The position numbers and the translations under genes were made by a program. A stretch of 36,177 bases of DNA from Steroidobacter sp. (GTDB lineage: Bacteria > Pseudomonadota > Gammaproteobacteria > Steroidobacterales > Steroidobacteraceae): NCBI RefSeq assembly GCF_016790065.1, contig NZ_JAEUPY010000479.1, positions 1 through 36,177 on the forward strand, given 5' to 3'. Under the pieces are notes generated by a model. The model had not been told where the DNA came from. It saw only the letters and a program-made list of their open reading frames with translations, and did no database searches. Shown in pieces: positions 8,122-16,077 of the stretch. Every line of letters begins with the position of its first letter. Positions within the stretch are counted from its first letter, which is position 1.

Positions 8122-8787
8122 ATGACCCAGTCCAGTAATTCTCCTAGCAACCCGAATTTTCGCCCCCTGCTGGTCGGACTCACCGGCGGTATTGCCAGCG
8201 GCAAGAGCGCGGTCGCGGAACTGTTTTCGCAGATCGGCGCGCCAGTGCTGGATACCGATCAGATCGCGCGCGACGTGGTCGAACCGGGCACCCCCACGTT
8301 GGCCAAGCTGGTTGCCGAATTCGGCAGCGACATTCTCGATAGCAGCGGTCGCCTCGATCGTGCTCGCATGCGTACTCGAGTATTCGCCGACCCGGAACAA
8401 CGCAAACGCCTGGAAGCCATCACCCATCCGGCCATTCGCGAAGAACTCGCCTCGCGAGCGCAACGCGCCGAGGGCCCGTATCAAATTCACGTGATTCCGC
8501 TGCTGGTCGAGAGCGGCCGTGCCGATCTATACGACCGCGTGCTACTGGTCGACACCAGCGAAGAAGAACAGCTGAAACGTTTGATGGCACGCGACAGCGC
8601 GAACTCGGAGCTGGCCCAGCAGATTCTGGCAGCGCAGGCCTCACGCGAAGATCGCTTGGATGCCGCCGACGATGTGATCGTGAACACCGGGACACTGCAG
8701 GACCTGCACCAGTTCGTGCAGACCCTGCATCGTAACTACACGCTGCTGTCGGAGCGCATCAATGCGCTCGACACTGACGACCTGTAG
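8122..8787 (+). CDS. coaE: Dephospho-CoA kinase
   Basis: CoaE phosphorylates dephospho-CoA at the 3' hydroxyl, the last step of coenzyme A synthesis. The P-loop is LTGGIASGKSAV, followed by DTDQIARDVVEPG, and HPAIREEL and the lid region near LLVDTSEEEQ match the family. From ATG 8122 the protein has 221 residues, slightly longer than the usual 200-206. A GTG at 8095 is in frame and would add nine residues; AAGGAG at 8073-8078 lies 16 bases before that GTG with an inverted repeat between them (8076-8094). The gene order pilB-pilC-pilD-coaE is conserved in Gammaproteobacteria. It ends five bases from the convergent porin gene. Confidence 0.94.
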   Translation: MTQSSNSPSNPNFRPLLVGLTGGIASGKSAVAELFSQIGAPVLDTDQIARDVVEPGTPTLAKLVAEFGSDILDSSGRLDRARMRTRVFADPEQRKRLEAITHPAIREELASRAQRAEGPYQIHVIPLLVESGRADLYDRVLLVDTSEEEQLKRLMARDSANSELAQQILAAQASREDRLDAADDVIVNTGTLQDLHQFVQTLHRNYTLLSERINALDTDDL

Positions 8788-8792
8788 TCGCG

Positions 8793-10199
8793 TTAGAACT
8801 TATAAGCGATCTGAGCGCTGACGATATCGACCGCCGACGTCTGCTCGCCGATCAAGAACCCGCGCGACAAAGTATTGCCGTCGTTCTGATTCAAGCCCGC
8901 GTCGTTGGCAAACAAGTGCGCATAGCCCACGTCGACGACTAACGAGCCACCAGGGTTCCACTGAGCGCCGGCAGCCACCCAGGTGCGATATGAATCGGGC
9001 AGTCGTGCCGTGCGTGTGCTATTCGGAACATTCGTACCGTCGTACGCGACACCGCCACGCAATTTCCATTGCTTGTTGAGTTCGTACGTCGCGCCGACTG
9101 AATAACGCCACGTGTCTTCCCAGCGCTCCGGCGTCACTGACAGCACTTGTCCCGACGTGCGCACGATGCGCAACTCTTGAATGCTGCTCCAGCCCGTCCA
9201 CGCCACATCGGCCAGCAACTCGACCGGGCCCATGCGGTGATACAGCGATGCAGTCGCAATTTCCGGCAGCTTCAAATCGACGGTGGCAGGCCCGGTCGCC
9301 AGTGTTGCTCCTGGTGCCGATGCGCTCGCAATGATGGCGGCGCCGGTGGCGTTCGACGCGGTCGGCGTACGGAAGCGCACACTGCCTTCGAGCGTGTAGT
9401 CGATCGAAGATCGGTACGACAAGCCCACCCGCGTGTCATCGGAGAACTCATATAGCAACCCTGCATTGAAGCCCCACGCGCTGTCATCGCCTCGCACGGC
9501 AGTGGTGCCTTCGAGACCTGCATTCGCCGCGATCAGCCCCGGCACTGCGTTTGCCGGCAACTGACCCGCCGCCACTAATGTCTGCAAGCCTTGCGCAACC
9601 ACCGCCGTGTAGTTCACTGCGTTGGTCAGCTCAGCTTGAATGCGTTGATAGTTCACGCCCACGCCGAAGCTCAGCTGCTTGCTCAAACGCCACGACAGCG
9701 ACGGATTGAAGTTATAAGTTTGAATCTCCGAATTCAGCGCCTGATAGCGCCCCATCCAACCGTTGCCATATTCGAGCTTCAGACCGAACGGCGCGTTCAC
9801 TCCCAAGCCCACCGCGAACTTGTCGTTCAACGGCATGGCGAAGTACGCCGCGGGCACCGCGTTCCAGCCACCCGCATCGCCACCTTCGTTGCCCAGTGGC
9901 TGACCGAGTGCCGCTTGTGAGTTAGCGTTGTTGAATTCGGAGCTGATCAGCACGCCGCTCGCCACCACCAACAATTCGCTGCCTTTGAGATTGGCCAAGC
10001 CAGCCGGATTGTAAAAAATAGTGCTGGCATCGTCGGCCGCCGCGGCCGTGCCCGAGAATGCCGTGCCGAGCCGACTCGCGCTCTGCTCCAACAACGCGAA
10101 GCCCGAAGCAAACGCGCTCGAAGACGCGCAACACAGCAGCATGCCGAACGGCATTGCATAGCGGCGCACTTGCGCCATCGACGATATTGGTTGACTCAT
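8793..10199 (-). CDS. FadL/OmpP1/TodX-family outer membrane transporter
   Basis: From ATG 10199 the product has 468 residues, with a signal peptide ending in SSAFA before SGFALLEQSASRLGTAFSG, the N-terminal hatch sequence typical of FadL-type porins. FYNPAGLA matches the family NPA motif, and the C-terminus ends in IAYKF with the final phenylalanine expected of outer membrane barrels. The family carries long-chain fatty acids or other hydrophobic compounds across the outer membrane; the substrate here is unknown. An upstream in-frame start at 10247 is less likely, as it would put 16 extra residues before the signal peptide. It follows the ABC permease gene on the same strand after 150 bases, and a weak promoter (TTGAAT, 18 bases, TTGTAT on the minus strand, near 10230-10262) may serve it. 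Confidence 0.92.
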   Translation of the reverse strand: MSQPISSMAQVRRYAMPFGMLLCCASSSAFASGFALLEQSASRLGTAFSGTAAAADDASTIFYNPAGLANLKGSELLVVASGVLISSEFNNANSQAALGQPLGNEGGDAGGWNAVPAAYFAMPLNDKFAVGLGVNAPFGLKLEYGNGWMGRYQALNSEIQTYNFNPSLSWRLSKQLSFGVGVNYQRIQAELTNAVNYTAVVAQGLQTLVAAGQLPANAVPGLIAANAGLEGTTAVRGDDSAWGFNAGLLYEFSDDTRVGLSYRSSIDYTLEGSVRFRTPTASNATGAAIIASASAPGATLATGPATVDLKLPEIATASLYHRMGPVELLADVAWTGWSSIQELRIVRTSGQVLSVTPERWEDTWRYSVGATYELNKQWKLRGGVAYDGTNVPNSTRTARLPDSYRTWVAAGAQWNPGGSLVVDVGYAHLFANDAGLNQNDGNTLSRGFLIGEQTSAVDIVSAQIAYKF

Positions 10200-10349
10200 G
10201 ATGACTGACCCGCTCGAACCGACCCGAATACAACAAGACGAATGCAAGAAAATTCAACGCACTCTCACAGGCATAGTTCCGAGCAGCAGATTCTTCAAGG
10301 GCGATTGCGGGAGATGGCCACTTGCATCGGGATTCACGGATGGCGCTGA

Positions 10350-11828
10350 TTACTTGGCGGTGACCCAGCGACGTTCGACCCGACCGAACGCCCATTGCAC
10401 CACCAGCGCGAGCACCGCTGCAGGCACCGCGCCTTCCAGAATTAAATTAGTGTCATCGAGCCGAATACCGGTCAGGATGGGCTGACCGTAGCCCCCCGCG
10501 CCGATCAAAGCACCAAGCGTGGCCGTTCCCACGTTGATCACGGCCGCGGTTCTGATGCCCGCAAGAATGGACCGCGCGGACAAAGGCAACTCGACATACC
10601 GCAGGCGCGCCATGCGGGGCAATCCAAGCGCCTCGGCCGATTCGCGCAAGTCTTTGGGAATGTCAGCCAGGCCGGTATGGGTGTTTCTTAGAATCGGCAG
10701 CACGCTGTACAGGAACAACGCCACGATGGCCGGCGCATAACCGATGCCCAACCAAGGAATCAAAAACACCAGCAACGCCAACGCCGGCAATGTTTGTAAA
10801 ACATCGGCAATGCCAAACACCCAGCGACCGATGGTACGGCGATAGAAAGCCACGATTCCCAGGGGCACCGCGACCAACACCGCCAGTCCCAGTGAGATGG
10901 CCACCATGGCCAGGTGCTCTCGCGTTCGCTGCCAAATACGCGTGCTGCGAGATTCCACCTTGGCCTCAGCGGCGACATTCAGCTGCTCGCGCAAGAAGCT
11001 CGCAGCGATCTGCGATTCCGGCTCACGATCCAAGGCGGCGCGAGCGTTCATCTTGGTCATGGCCATTGCATCGATGCGGCCGCCGAGTCGATTCAACGAT
11101 TCGCGCACCTCAGCGGACACATCGTTGCGACACACGATGATGGCGTCATAGACCGGAAAGAACTTGGCATCGTCGGCGAGCGTGGTCAGATCGTAGTGAA
11201 CGATCTCAGCATCAGTGGAATACAGATCGGTAAGATCCAGCGAGCGCGACTCCAACCCGCGGTACGCAAGATCGTGCGACAGACCGCGAACATCTTTTTG
11301 CGGCAAGCGATAGTGCGAACGAATCCCCGGCCAACCGTCGGCTCGCTCCATGAACTCGTTGCTGAACCCGAAACGCAGTGCCGGATGATCGGCCAGCTGC
11401 GACATGCGAGTGATCCCTAATTCCGCCGCACGGTCTCGGCGCATACCCAGAACGTACGTATTATTGAAGCCGAGCGATGCCGACGTCCACATCCGTTCGC
11501 GCGCCAAGGCTTCGCGCAGCTCATCGTCATTGCCGATGGCTTGGCTGGCGAAAATCTCTGTACGAAGCGTGCCGGTATATTCGGGATAACAATGAATGTC
11601 GCCGCGGACCAGCGCACTCCACAGCACTCGTGTGCCGCCGAGTTGGCGTCGATGATTGGCATCGTAGCCCGCCTCTTCCGTGAGCTGAGTGGCGAGCTCG
11701 CCGAGAATCACTGACTCAGTGAAGGCTTTGGAGCCGATGACAGTCGTCGCTGCCTGTGTCATCGCGCCAACAAGCAGCGCCACGAGCGACAACAGCGCAA
11801 GCGATACTCGACAGCGCACCTCAGGCAT
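10350..11828 (-). CDS. Osmoprotectant-type ABC transporter, fused substrate-binding protein and permease
   Basis: The 492-residue product begins with a signal-type hydrophobic stretch (MPEVRCRVSLALLSLVALL), then an OpuAC/ProX-like binding domain (TVIGSKAFTESVILGEL, near residues 28-290), then a ProW/OpuCB-type permease domain with several membrane segments and the coupling motif (ESAEALGLPRMARLRYVELPL in part). Glycine betaine, choline or carnitine are the usual substrates of this family; the actual substrate is unknown. I chose ATG 11828, which overlaps the stop of the ATPase gene (ATGCCTGA) and has GAGG six bases upstream. An ATG at 11843 is in frame but has no good ribosome binding site. 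The order binding domain first, permease second differs from the permease-first OpuABC of lactococci. Confidence 0.9.
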   Translation of the reverse strand: MPEVRCRVSLALLSLVALLVGAMTQAATTVIGSKAFTESVILGELATQLTEEAGYDANHRRQLGGTRVLWSALVRGDIHCYPEYTGTLRTEIFASQAIGNDDELREALARERMWTSASLGFNNTYVLGMRRDRAAELGITRMSQLADHPALRFGFSNEFMERADGWPGIRSHYRLPQKDVRGLSHDLAYRGLESRSLDLTDLYSTDAEIVHYDLTTLADDAKFFPVYDAIIVCRNDVSAEVRESLNRLGGRIDAMAMTKMNARAALDREPESQIAASFLREQLNVAAEAKVESRSTRIWQRTREHLAMVAISLGLAVLVAVPLGIVAFYRRTIGRWVFGIADVLQTLPALALLVFLIPWLGIGYAPAIVALFLYSVLPILRNTHTGLADIPKDLRESAEALGLPRMARLRYVELPLSARSILAGIRTAAVINVGTATLGALIGAGGYGQPILTGIRLDDTNLILEGAVPAAVLALVVQWAFGRVERRWVTAK

Positions 11829-12576
11829 CGAGTGCCTCGGCATGCAAGCCGCGCTGTGCCTTCACGAACTCGTTGACGAATGGCTCGGCCGGCGTGTCGA
11901 TGAGATCTCGATACGTGCCTCGCTGAACAATCTTGCCATCGCGCATCAGCACGATGTTCCGCGAGAAGAACGCGGCCTCAGCCATATCGTGAGTCACGAG
12001 CAGCACCGACTTGCCCAGGCGCTCGAACAAACGACGTAGATCTTCTTGCAAGCCATGCCGCACCATCGGGTCGAGCGCACCCAACGGCTCATCCAGCAAC
12101 AACACGGCCGGGTCGAGCATCAATGAGCGCATCAGACTGACACGCTGCCGCTGACCGCCGGAAAGATTGCCTGGAAAGCGCTCCAAGGCATCGCGCGGTA
12201 GTTGCACCAACTCAGCCAACTCGACCACGCGCTGCGCGATCCAGTCCCGCTCTCGTTTAAGAAAGCGCGCCGCCAAAGTAACGTTGTCCACCGCGCTCAG
12301 GTGAGGAAACAGGCCACCCGACTGAATCACATAGCCGATGCGGCGACGGGTCTCGAGCACGTTATCGGGTGCGAGCGTGCGGTCTGTAACCACGACAGAA
12401 CCCTGCTGAGGCCACACCAGGCCCGCCGCAAGTTTGAGCAGCGTGGACTTGCCACAGCCGCTCGGGCCGATCAGCGCCACCGTTTCGCCGGCCTCGACAC
12501 GCAGACTCACGTCGTCCACCGCGGTCGCGTGCGGATAGCGGTGAGTTACATGCTCGAAGGCAATGGCGCAGCTCAT
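11821..12576 (-). CDS. Osmoprotectant-type ABC transporter ATPase (OpuCA/ProV-like)
   Basis: The 251-residue ATPase has Walker A GPSGCGKST, Q-loop IQSGGLFPHL, signature LSGGQRQRV, Walker B VLLLDEPLGALDP and switch histidine VTHD, so it should be active. Unlike many ProV/OpuCA proteins it ends without a C-terminal CBS domain pair. The start is ATG 12576; GTG 12582 is two codons upstream. Its 3' end overlaps the fused binding protein-permease gene by eight bases, so the two are translationally coupled and form a complete importer. It is divergent from the PQQ dehydrogenase gene across about 90 bases. Confidence 0.92.
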   Translation of the reverse strand: MSCAIAFEHVTHRYPHATAVDDVSLRVEAGETVALIGPSGCGKSTLLKLAAGLVWPQQGSVVVTDRTLAPDNVLETRRRIGYVIQSGGLFPHLSAVDNVTLAARFLKRERDWIAQRVVELAELVQLPRDALERFPGNLSGGQRQRVSLMRSLMLDPAVLLLDEPLGALDPMVRHGLQEDLRRLFERLGKSVLLVTHDMAEAAFFSRNIVLMRDGKIVQRGTYRDLIDTPAEPFVNEFVKAQRGLHAEALDA

Positions 12577-12667
12577 GAGCACCCGAGCTTAAAGCAATCG
12601 GCGGAAGATGCACGCCCCGCGCGCATCGGCTATACATGCACCCTGAGGAAGGATCCTGAGTGTAGCC

Positions 12668-15088
12668 ATGAACAAGAAATTCTCGGATGGATGGGGAGAG
12701 GGATGGAGTGGCAAGCGCCGGCCGCGACCGCCTCGCATTTTTGCAGCGGTGCTATTGGTCATCGGCTCGGTATTGGGCCTCGGCGGCGGCAGGCTGCTAA
12801 CGCTCGGCGGATCGCTCTACTACCTGATCGCTGGCGTGGCACTGATCGCCACCGCCGTTGGACTGTGGCGCGGGCGGCGTTGGGGCGCGTACCTGTACGG
12901 CGCGCTGACGCTAGGCACGGTGATCTGGGCCATCGCTGAAGCCGGTTTCGATGGCTGGGCACTGGCACCACGTGTTCTTCCATTTCTGGTACTGGGGTTG
13001 TTTCTTTTGCGACCTCGAACGCGCCACGCGTTGCTCGGCCGTGAGCCTCGACCATTACGAAATCTTTGGACTACTTGGGCCGTGCTGGCTTCGCTCGCGG
13101 CGGTTGGTATCGGCGTCGCACTTCATGAGCCCTATCCGACCCAGCCTTTTCCTGGTGTGGAACACCCAGCGACCCTCGCCACGAGCGACTGGCAACATTG
13201 GGGCGGCTCGGCCGCTGGCCGTCGATTCGCCGCGGCCGATCAGATCGATACCGGCAATGTTTCCAAACTGCAGGTGGCCTGGACTTATCGGACCGGCGTC
13301 AGCGGCGCTTTCAAAGCGACGCCTTTGCAGATCAGGGACACGCTGTATGTTTGCCTCGCCGGCAACATCATCGCCGCACTGGACTCAGCGACCGGCATCG
13401 AGCGTTGGCGATTCGATCCTGAACTCAAAGATTCGAAGGTCGGTTTCACGACCACGTGTCGCGGCGTTACTTACTACAAAGCGCCCGATACCGCGCTCGA
13501 ATGTGCCGAGCGCATTCTCACCGCTACAACCGACGCACGCTTGATCGCCGTCGACGCCGCCACCGGCAAGCGCTGCCCGGGCTTCGGCCAGAACGGCGAA
13601 GTAAGTTTGTTGAATGGCATGGGCGAGGTGAAACCCGGCTTCTACTACGTCACGTCACCGCCGACCCTGGCCAGCGGCGTCGCTGTGTTGGGCGGCTGGG
13701 TCGCGGACAACGTCGAAGTGCAGGAACCTTCCGGTGTCATTCGCGGCTTTGATCCCATCAGTGGACGCATGCTGTGGGCCTGGGACATTGGACGCACCGA
13801 ACCAGTCGTGTCACTCGCGCCTGATGAAACATTCACGCGCGGCACACCGAATGCTTGGAGTGTGTTCAGCGCCGATGACGAGTTGGGCCTGGTCTACATC
13901 CCCACCGGCAACGCGACTCCCGACTACTACGGCGGACATCGCTCGCCTGAGTCCGAGCGTTTCGCCAGCTCGGTGGTCGCGCTCGCCGCCAGAACTGGCA
14001 AGCTGCGTTGGTCATTTCAAACCACGCATCACGATATCTGGGACTACGACGTTCCCTCTCAGCCGGTGCTCGTCGACTTCACGCCCGCCGGCAAGACCGA
14101 GCAAGTTCGCGCTTTAGTCGCGCCGACTAAACGCGGCGAATTGTTTCTACTGGATCGAGTGACTGGCCAACCGCTGGCCGACGTCGAGGAACGACCGGTC
14201 CCGCAAACCGATGTCCCGCATGAGTGGACCGCCAAGACCCAGCCATTCTCGGTGGGCATGCCGAGCTTCAATCGTGAGCCGCTGACCGAAGCGAAGATGT
14301 GGGGCATCACGCCCATCGATCAAATGCTTTGTCGCATCCAGTTTCGCCGGTTGCGTTACGAAGGACCGCTCACGCCGCCTTCGGTGCGAGGCAGCCTGCA
14401 ATTTCCCGGCTTTGCCGGCGGCATGAACTGGGGCAGCGTCGCCATCGATGAAGTCAACAATGTCATGGTCGTGAATGCTCTGCAGATTGCGAATCACGTG
14501 CGGTTATTTCCGCGCTCTTCTGTCAGAGATGACACGGTGCTCGGCTTCGGCGGCGGACGCCAGCTCGGCACTCCTTATGCCGCGTTCACCACACCGTTCT
14601 TGTCGACGCTATTCGCACCTTGCCAGCAACCACCGTATGGCGAGATCGCTGCCGTCGACCTGCGCACTCGCTCAGTGTTGTGGCGACGGCCGCTGGGCAC
14701 CGCCAACGAGCTCGGACCGCTAGGCCTCAAATTCAAATTGCCACTGCCCATGGGCGTGCCTTACTCCGGCGGCACTGTCGTCACCCAAGGCGGACTGATC
14801 TTCATGGGAGGCACCCTGGACCGCCGCTTCCGCGCGCTGGAATTGAGCACGGGCAAGATTCTGTGGAGCGATGTATTGCCCAACAATGCTCAAGCAACGC
14901 CCATGAGCTACGTATCGCCGGGAACAGGCAAGCAGTACGTGGTGATCGCTGTGCCCGCAGTAAATACTCCCGAAGACAGCCATGTCGCCGAGCCCGAAGC
15001 GCAGCGAGGTGCAGGCACGACTGCACCGCCGGCCAGCGGCGGCGGCTGGCTGATTGCATATGCGCTGCCCGAGGTGGACACTCCCTGA
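12668..15088 (+). CDS. gcd: Membrane-bound PQQ-dependent dehydrogenase, glucose/quinate/shikimate type
   Basis: The 806-residue protein has about five N-terminal membrane segments (residues 24-150) and a large periplasmic PQQ beta-propeller, the layout and length of mGDH (796 residues in E. coli) and quinate dehydrogenases. The propeller starts near the sequence DWQHWGGSAAGRRFAAADQI. HHDIWDYD (454-461) is the family motif that carries the catalytic aspartate. The enzyme would oxidise a polyol or sugar in the periplasm and pass electrons to ubiquinone; glucose and quinate cannot be told apart here. No PQQ synthesis gene is in the window. A possible -10 (TATACA at 12631) is seen, but its -35 is weak. 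Its stop is two bases before the MoxR gene. Confidence 0.9.
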   Translation: MNKKFSDGWGEGWSGKRRPRPPRIFAAVLLVIGSVLGLGGGRLLTLGGSLYYLIAGVALIATAVGLWRGRRWGAYLYGALTLGTVIWAIAEAGFDGWALAPRVLPFLVLGLFLLRPRTRHALLGREPRPLRNLWTTWAVLASLAAVGIGVALHEPYPTQPFPGVEHPATLATSDWQHWGGSAAGRRFAAADQIDTGNVSKLQVAWTYRTGVSGAFKATPLQIRDTLYVCLAGNIIAALDSATGIERWRFDPELKDSKVGFTTTCRGVTYYKAPDTALECAERILTATTDARLIAVDAATGKRCPGFGQNGEVSLLNGMGEVKPGFYYVTSPPTLASGVAVLGGWVADNVEVQEPSGVIRGFDPISGRMLWAWDIGRTEPVVSLAPDETFTRGTPNAWSVFSADDELGLVYIPTGNATPDYYGGHRSPESERFASSVVALAARTGKLRWSFQTTHHDIWDYDVPSQPVLVDFTPAGKTEQVRALVAPTKRGELFLLDRVTGQPLADVEERPVPQTDVPHEWTAKTQPFSVGMPSFNREPLTEAKMWGITPIDQMLCRIQFRRLRYEGPLTPPSVRGSLQFPGFAGGMNWGSVAIDEVNNVMVVNALQIANHVRLFPRSSVRDDTVLGFGGGRQLGTPYAAFTTPFLSTLFAPCQQPPYGEIAAVDLRTRSVLWRRPLGTANELGPLGLKFKLPLPMGVPYSGGTVVTQGGLIFMGGTLDRRFRALELSTGKILWSDVLPNNAQATPMSYVSPGTGKQYVVIAVPAVNTPEDSHVAEPEAQRGAGTTAPPASGGGWLIAYALPEVDTP

Positions 15089-15090
15089 CC

Positions 15091-16032
15091 ATGGTCGATA
15101 TCCCAAGCATTGCCTCTTCCGTCCCGTCGCTCAAACAGCATCTGGAAGCGCATCGCTACATCTGTTCCGAACAGATCGCCACCGCGGTGTACTTGGCTTA
15201 TCACCTGCGCAAGCCAGTGCTGATCGAAGGCCCGCCCGGCGTCGGCAAGACCGAGTTGGCGAAGACCACCGCTGAGATGTTCGAGCTGCCGCTGATCCGG
15301 CTGCAGTGTTACGAGGGCTTGGACGAAGCCAAGGCGCTGTATGAATGGAAGTACGGTAAGCAACTGCTGTACACGCAGGTGTTGAAGCAAACTCTCGATG
15401 AAGTTTTGCAGGGCGCGAAAGGCTTTGCCGAGTCGGTGAAGCGGCTGCATGAGTTCGGCGATATCTTTTTCTCCGAGGAGTTTCTCGAGGCGCGGCCGCT
15501 GCTGAAGGCGCTTCGCGAGGAGCACGGCTGTGTGCTGCTGATCGACGAGGTGGACAAGTCCGACCACGAGTTCGAGTCACTGCTGCTGGAAATCCTTTCT
15601 GACTATCAAGTGTCGATTCCGGAGATTGGCACGGTAAAGGCGCGGGGCACGCCGCCGCTGGTGTTTTTGACTAGCAACAACACTCGCGAGATTTCTGATG
15701 CGCTCAAGCGCCGCTGTTTGCATTTGTACATTCCGTTTCCCGACATCGCGCTGGAGCAGCGCATCGTCAACGCTCGCGTGCCGGAGATCGCTCCGCAGTT
15801 GCGCGATCAGTTGGTCAAGTTCATTCATGATCTGCGTGAGTTGGATTTGAAGAAGGTGCCTTCGATTAGCGAGACCATCGATTGGGCGCGCACCTTGCTG
15901 TTGTTGCACGCGGATCGGCTCGATCCGGAACTGGTGCGGAACACGATGAACGTGATCTTGAAGTTTCAAGAGGACATCGAGAGTGTGCAACCTGAGTTGC
16001 GGACGTTGACGGACAAGGCGGTGCGTTCCTGA
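15091..16032 (+). CDS. MoxR-family AAA+ ATPase
   Basis: The 313-residue ATPase has Walker A GPPGVGKTE (from residue 47), Walker B VLLIDEVDKS (D152, E153), sensor 1 FLTSNNTREI and arginine finger context ALKRRCLHLYIPFPD, all typical of MoxR ATPases and close to the CoxD type. MoxR proteins work with VWA-domain partners as chaperones that insert metal or cofactor into enzymes. A longer open frame runs upstream inside the dehydrogenase gene, but the true start is ATG 15091, two bases after that gene's stop. The VWA partner follows 45 bases later. The tight link to a PQQ dehydrogenase recalls the mxa (methanol dehydrogenase) cluster. Confidence 0.92.
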   Translation: MVDIPSIASSVPSLKQHLEAHRYICSEQIATAVYLAYHLRKPVLIEGPPGVGKTELAKTTAEMFELPLIRLQCYEGLDEAKALYEWKYGKQLLYTQVLKQTLDEVLQGAKGFAESVKRLHEFGDIFFSEEFLEARPLLKALREEHGCVLLIDEVDKSDHEFESLLLEILSDYQVSIPEIGTVKARGTPPLVFLTSNNTREISDALKRRCLHLYIPFPDIALEQRIVNARVPEIAPQLRDQLVKFIHDLRELDLKKVPSISETIDWARTLLLLHADRLDPELVRNTMNVILKFQEDIESVQPELRTLTDKAVRS

Positions 16033-16077
16033 TTTCTGCCACTGCTATGAGCACACTCGCCGGCCGCTTGTGACGTC

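Noticed and set aside
14620-15090. N-terminal extension of the MoxR frame
   Set aside because: The first 157 codons lie inside the PQQ dehydrogenase gene in another frame; the MoxR family start is at 15091.
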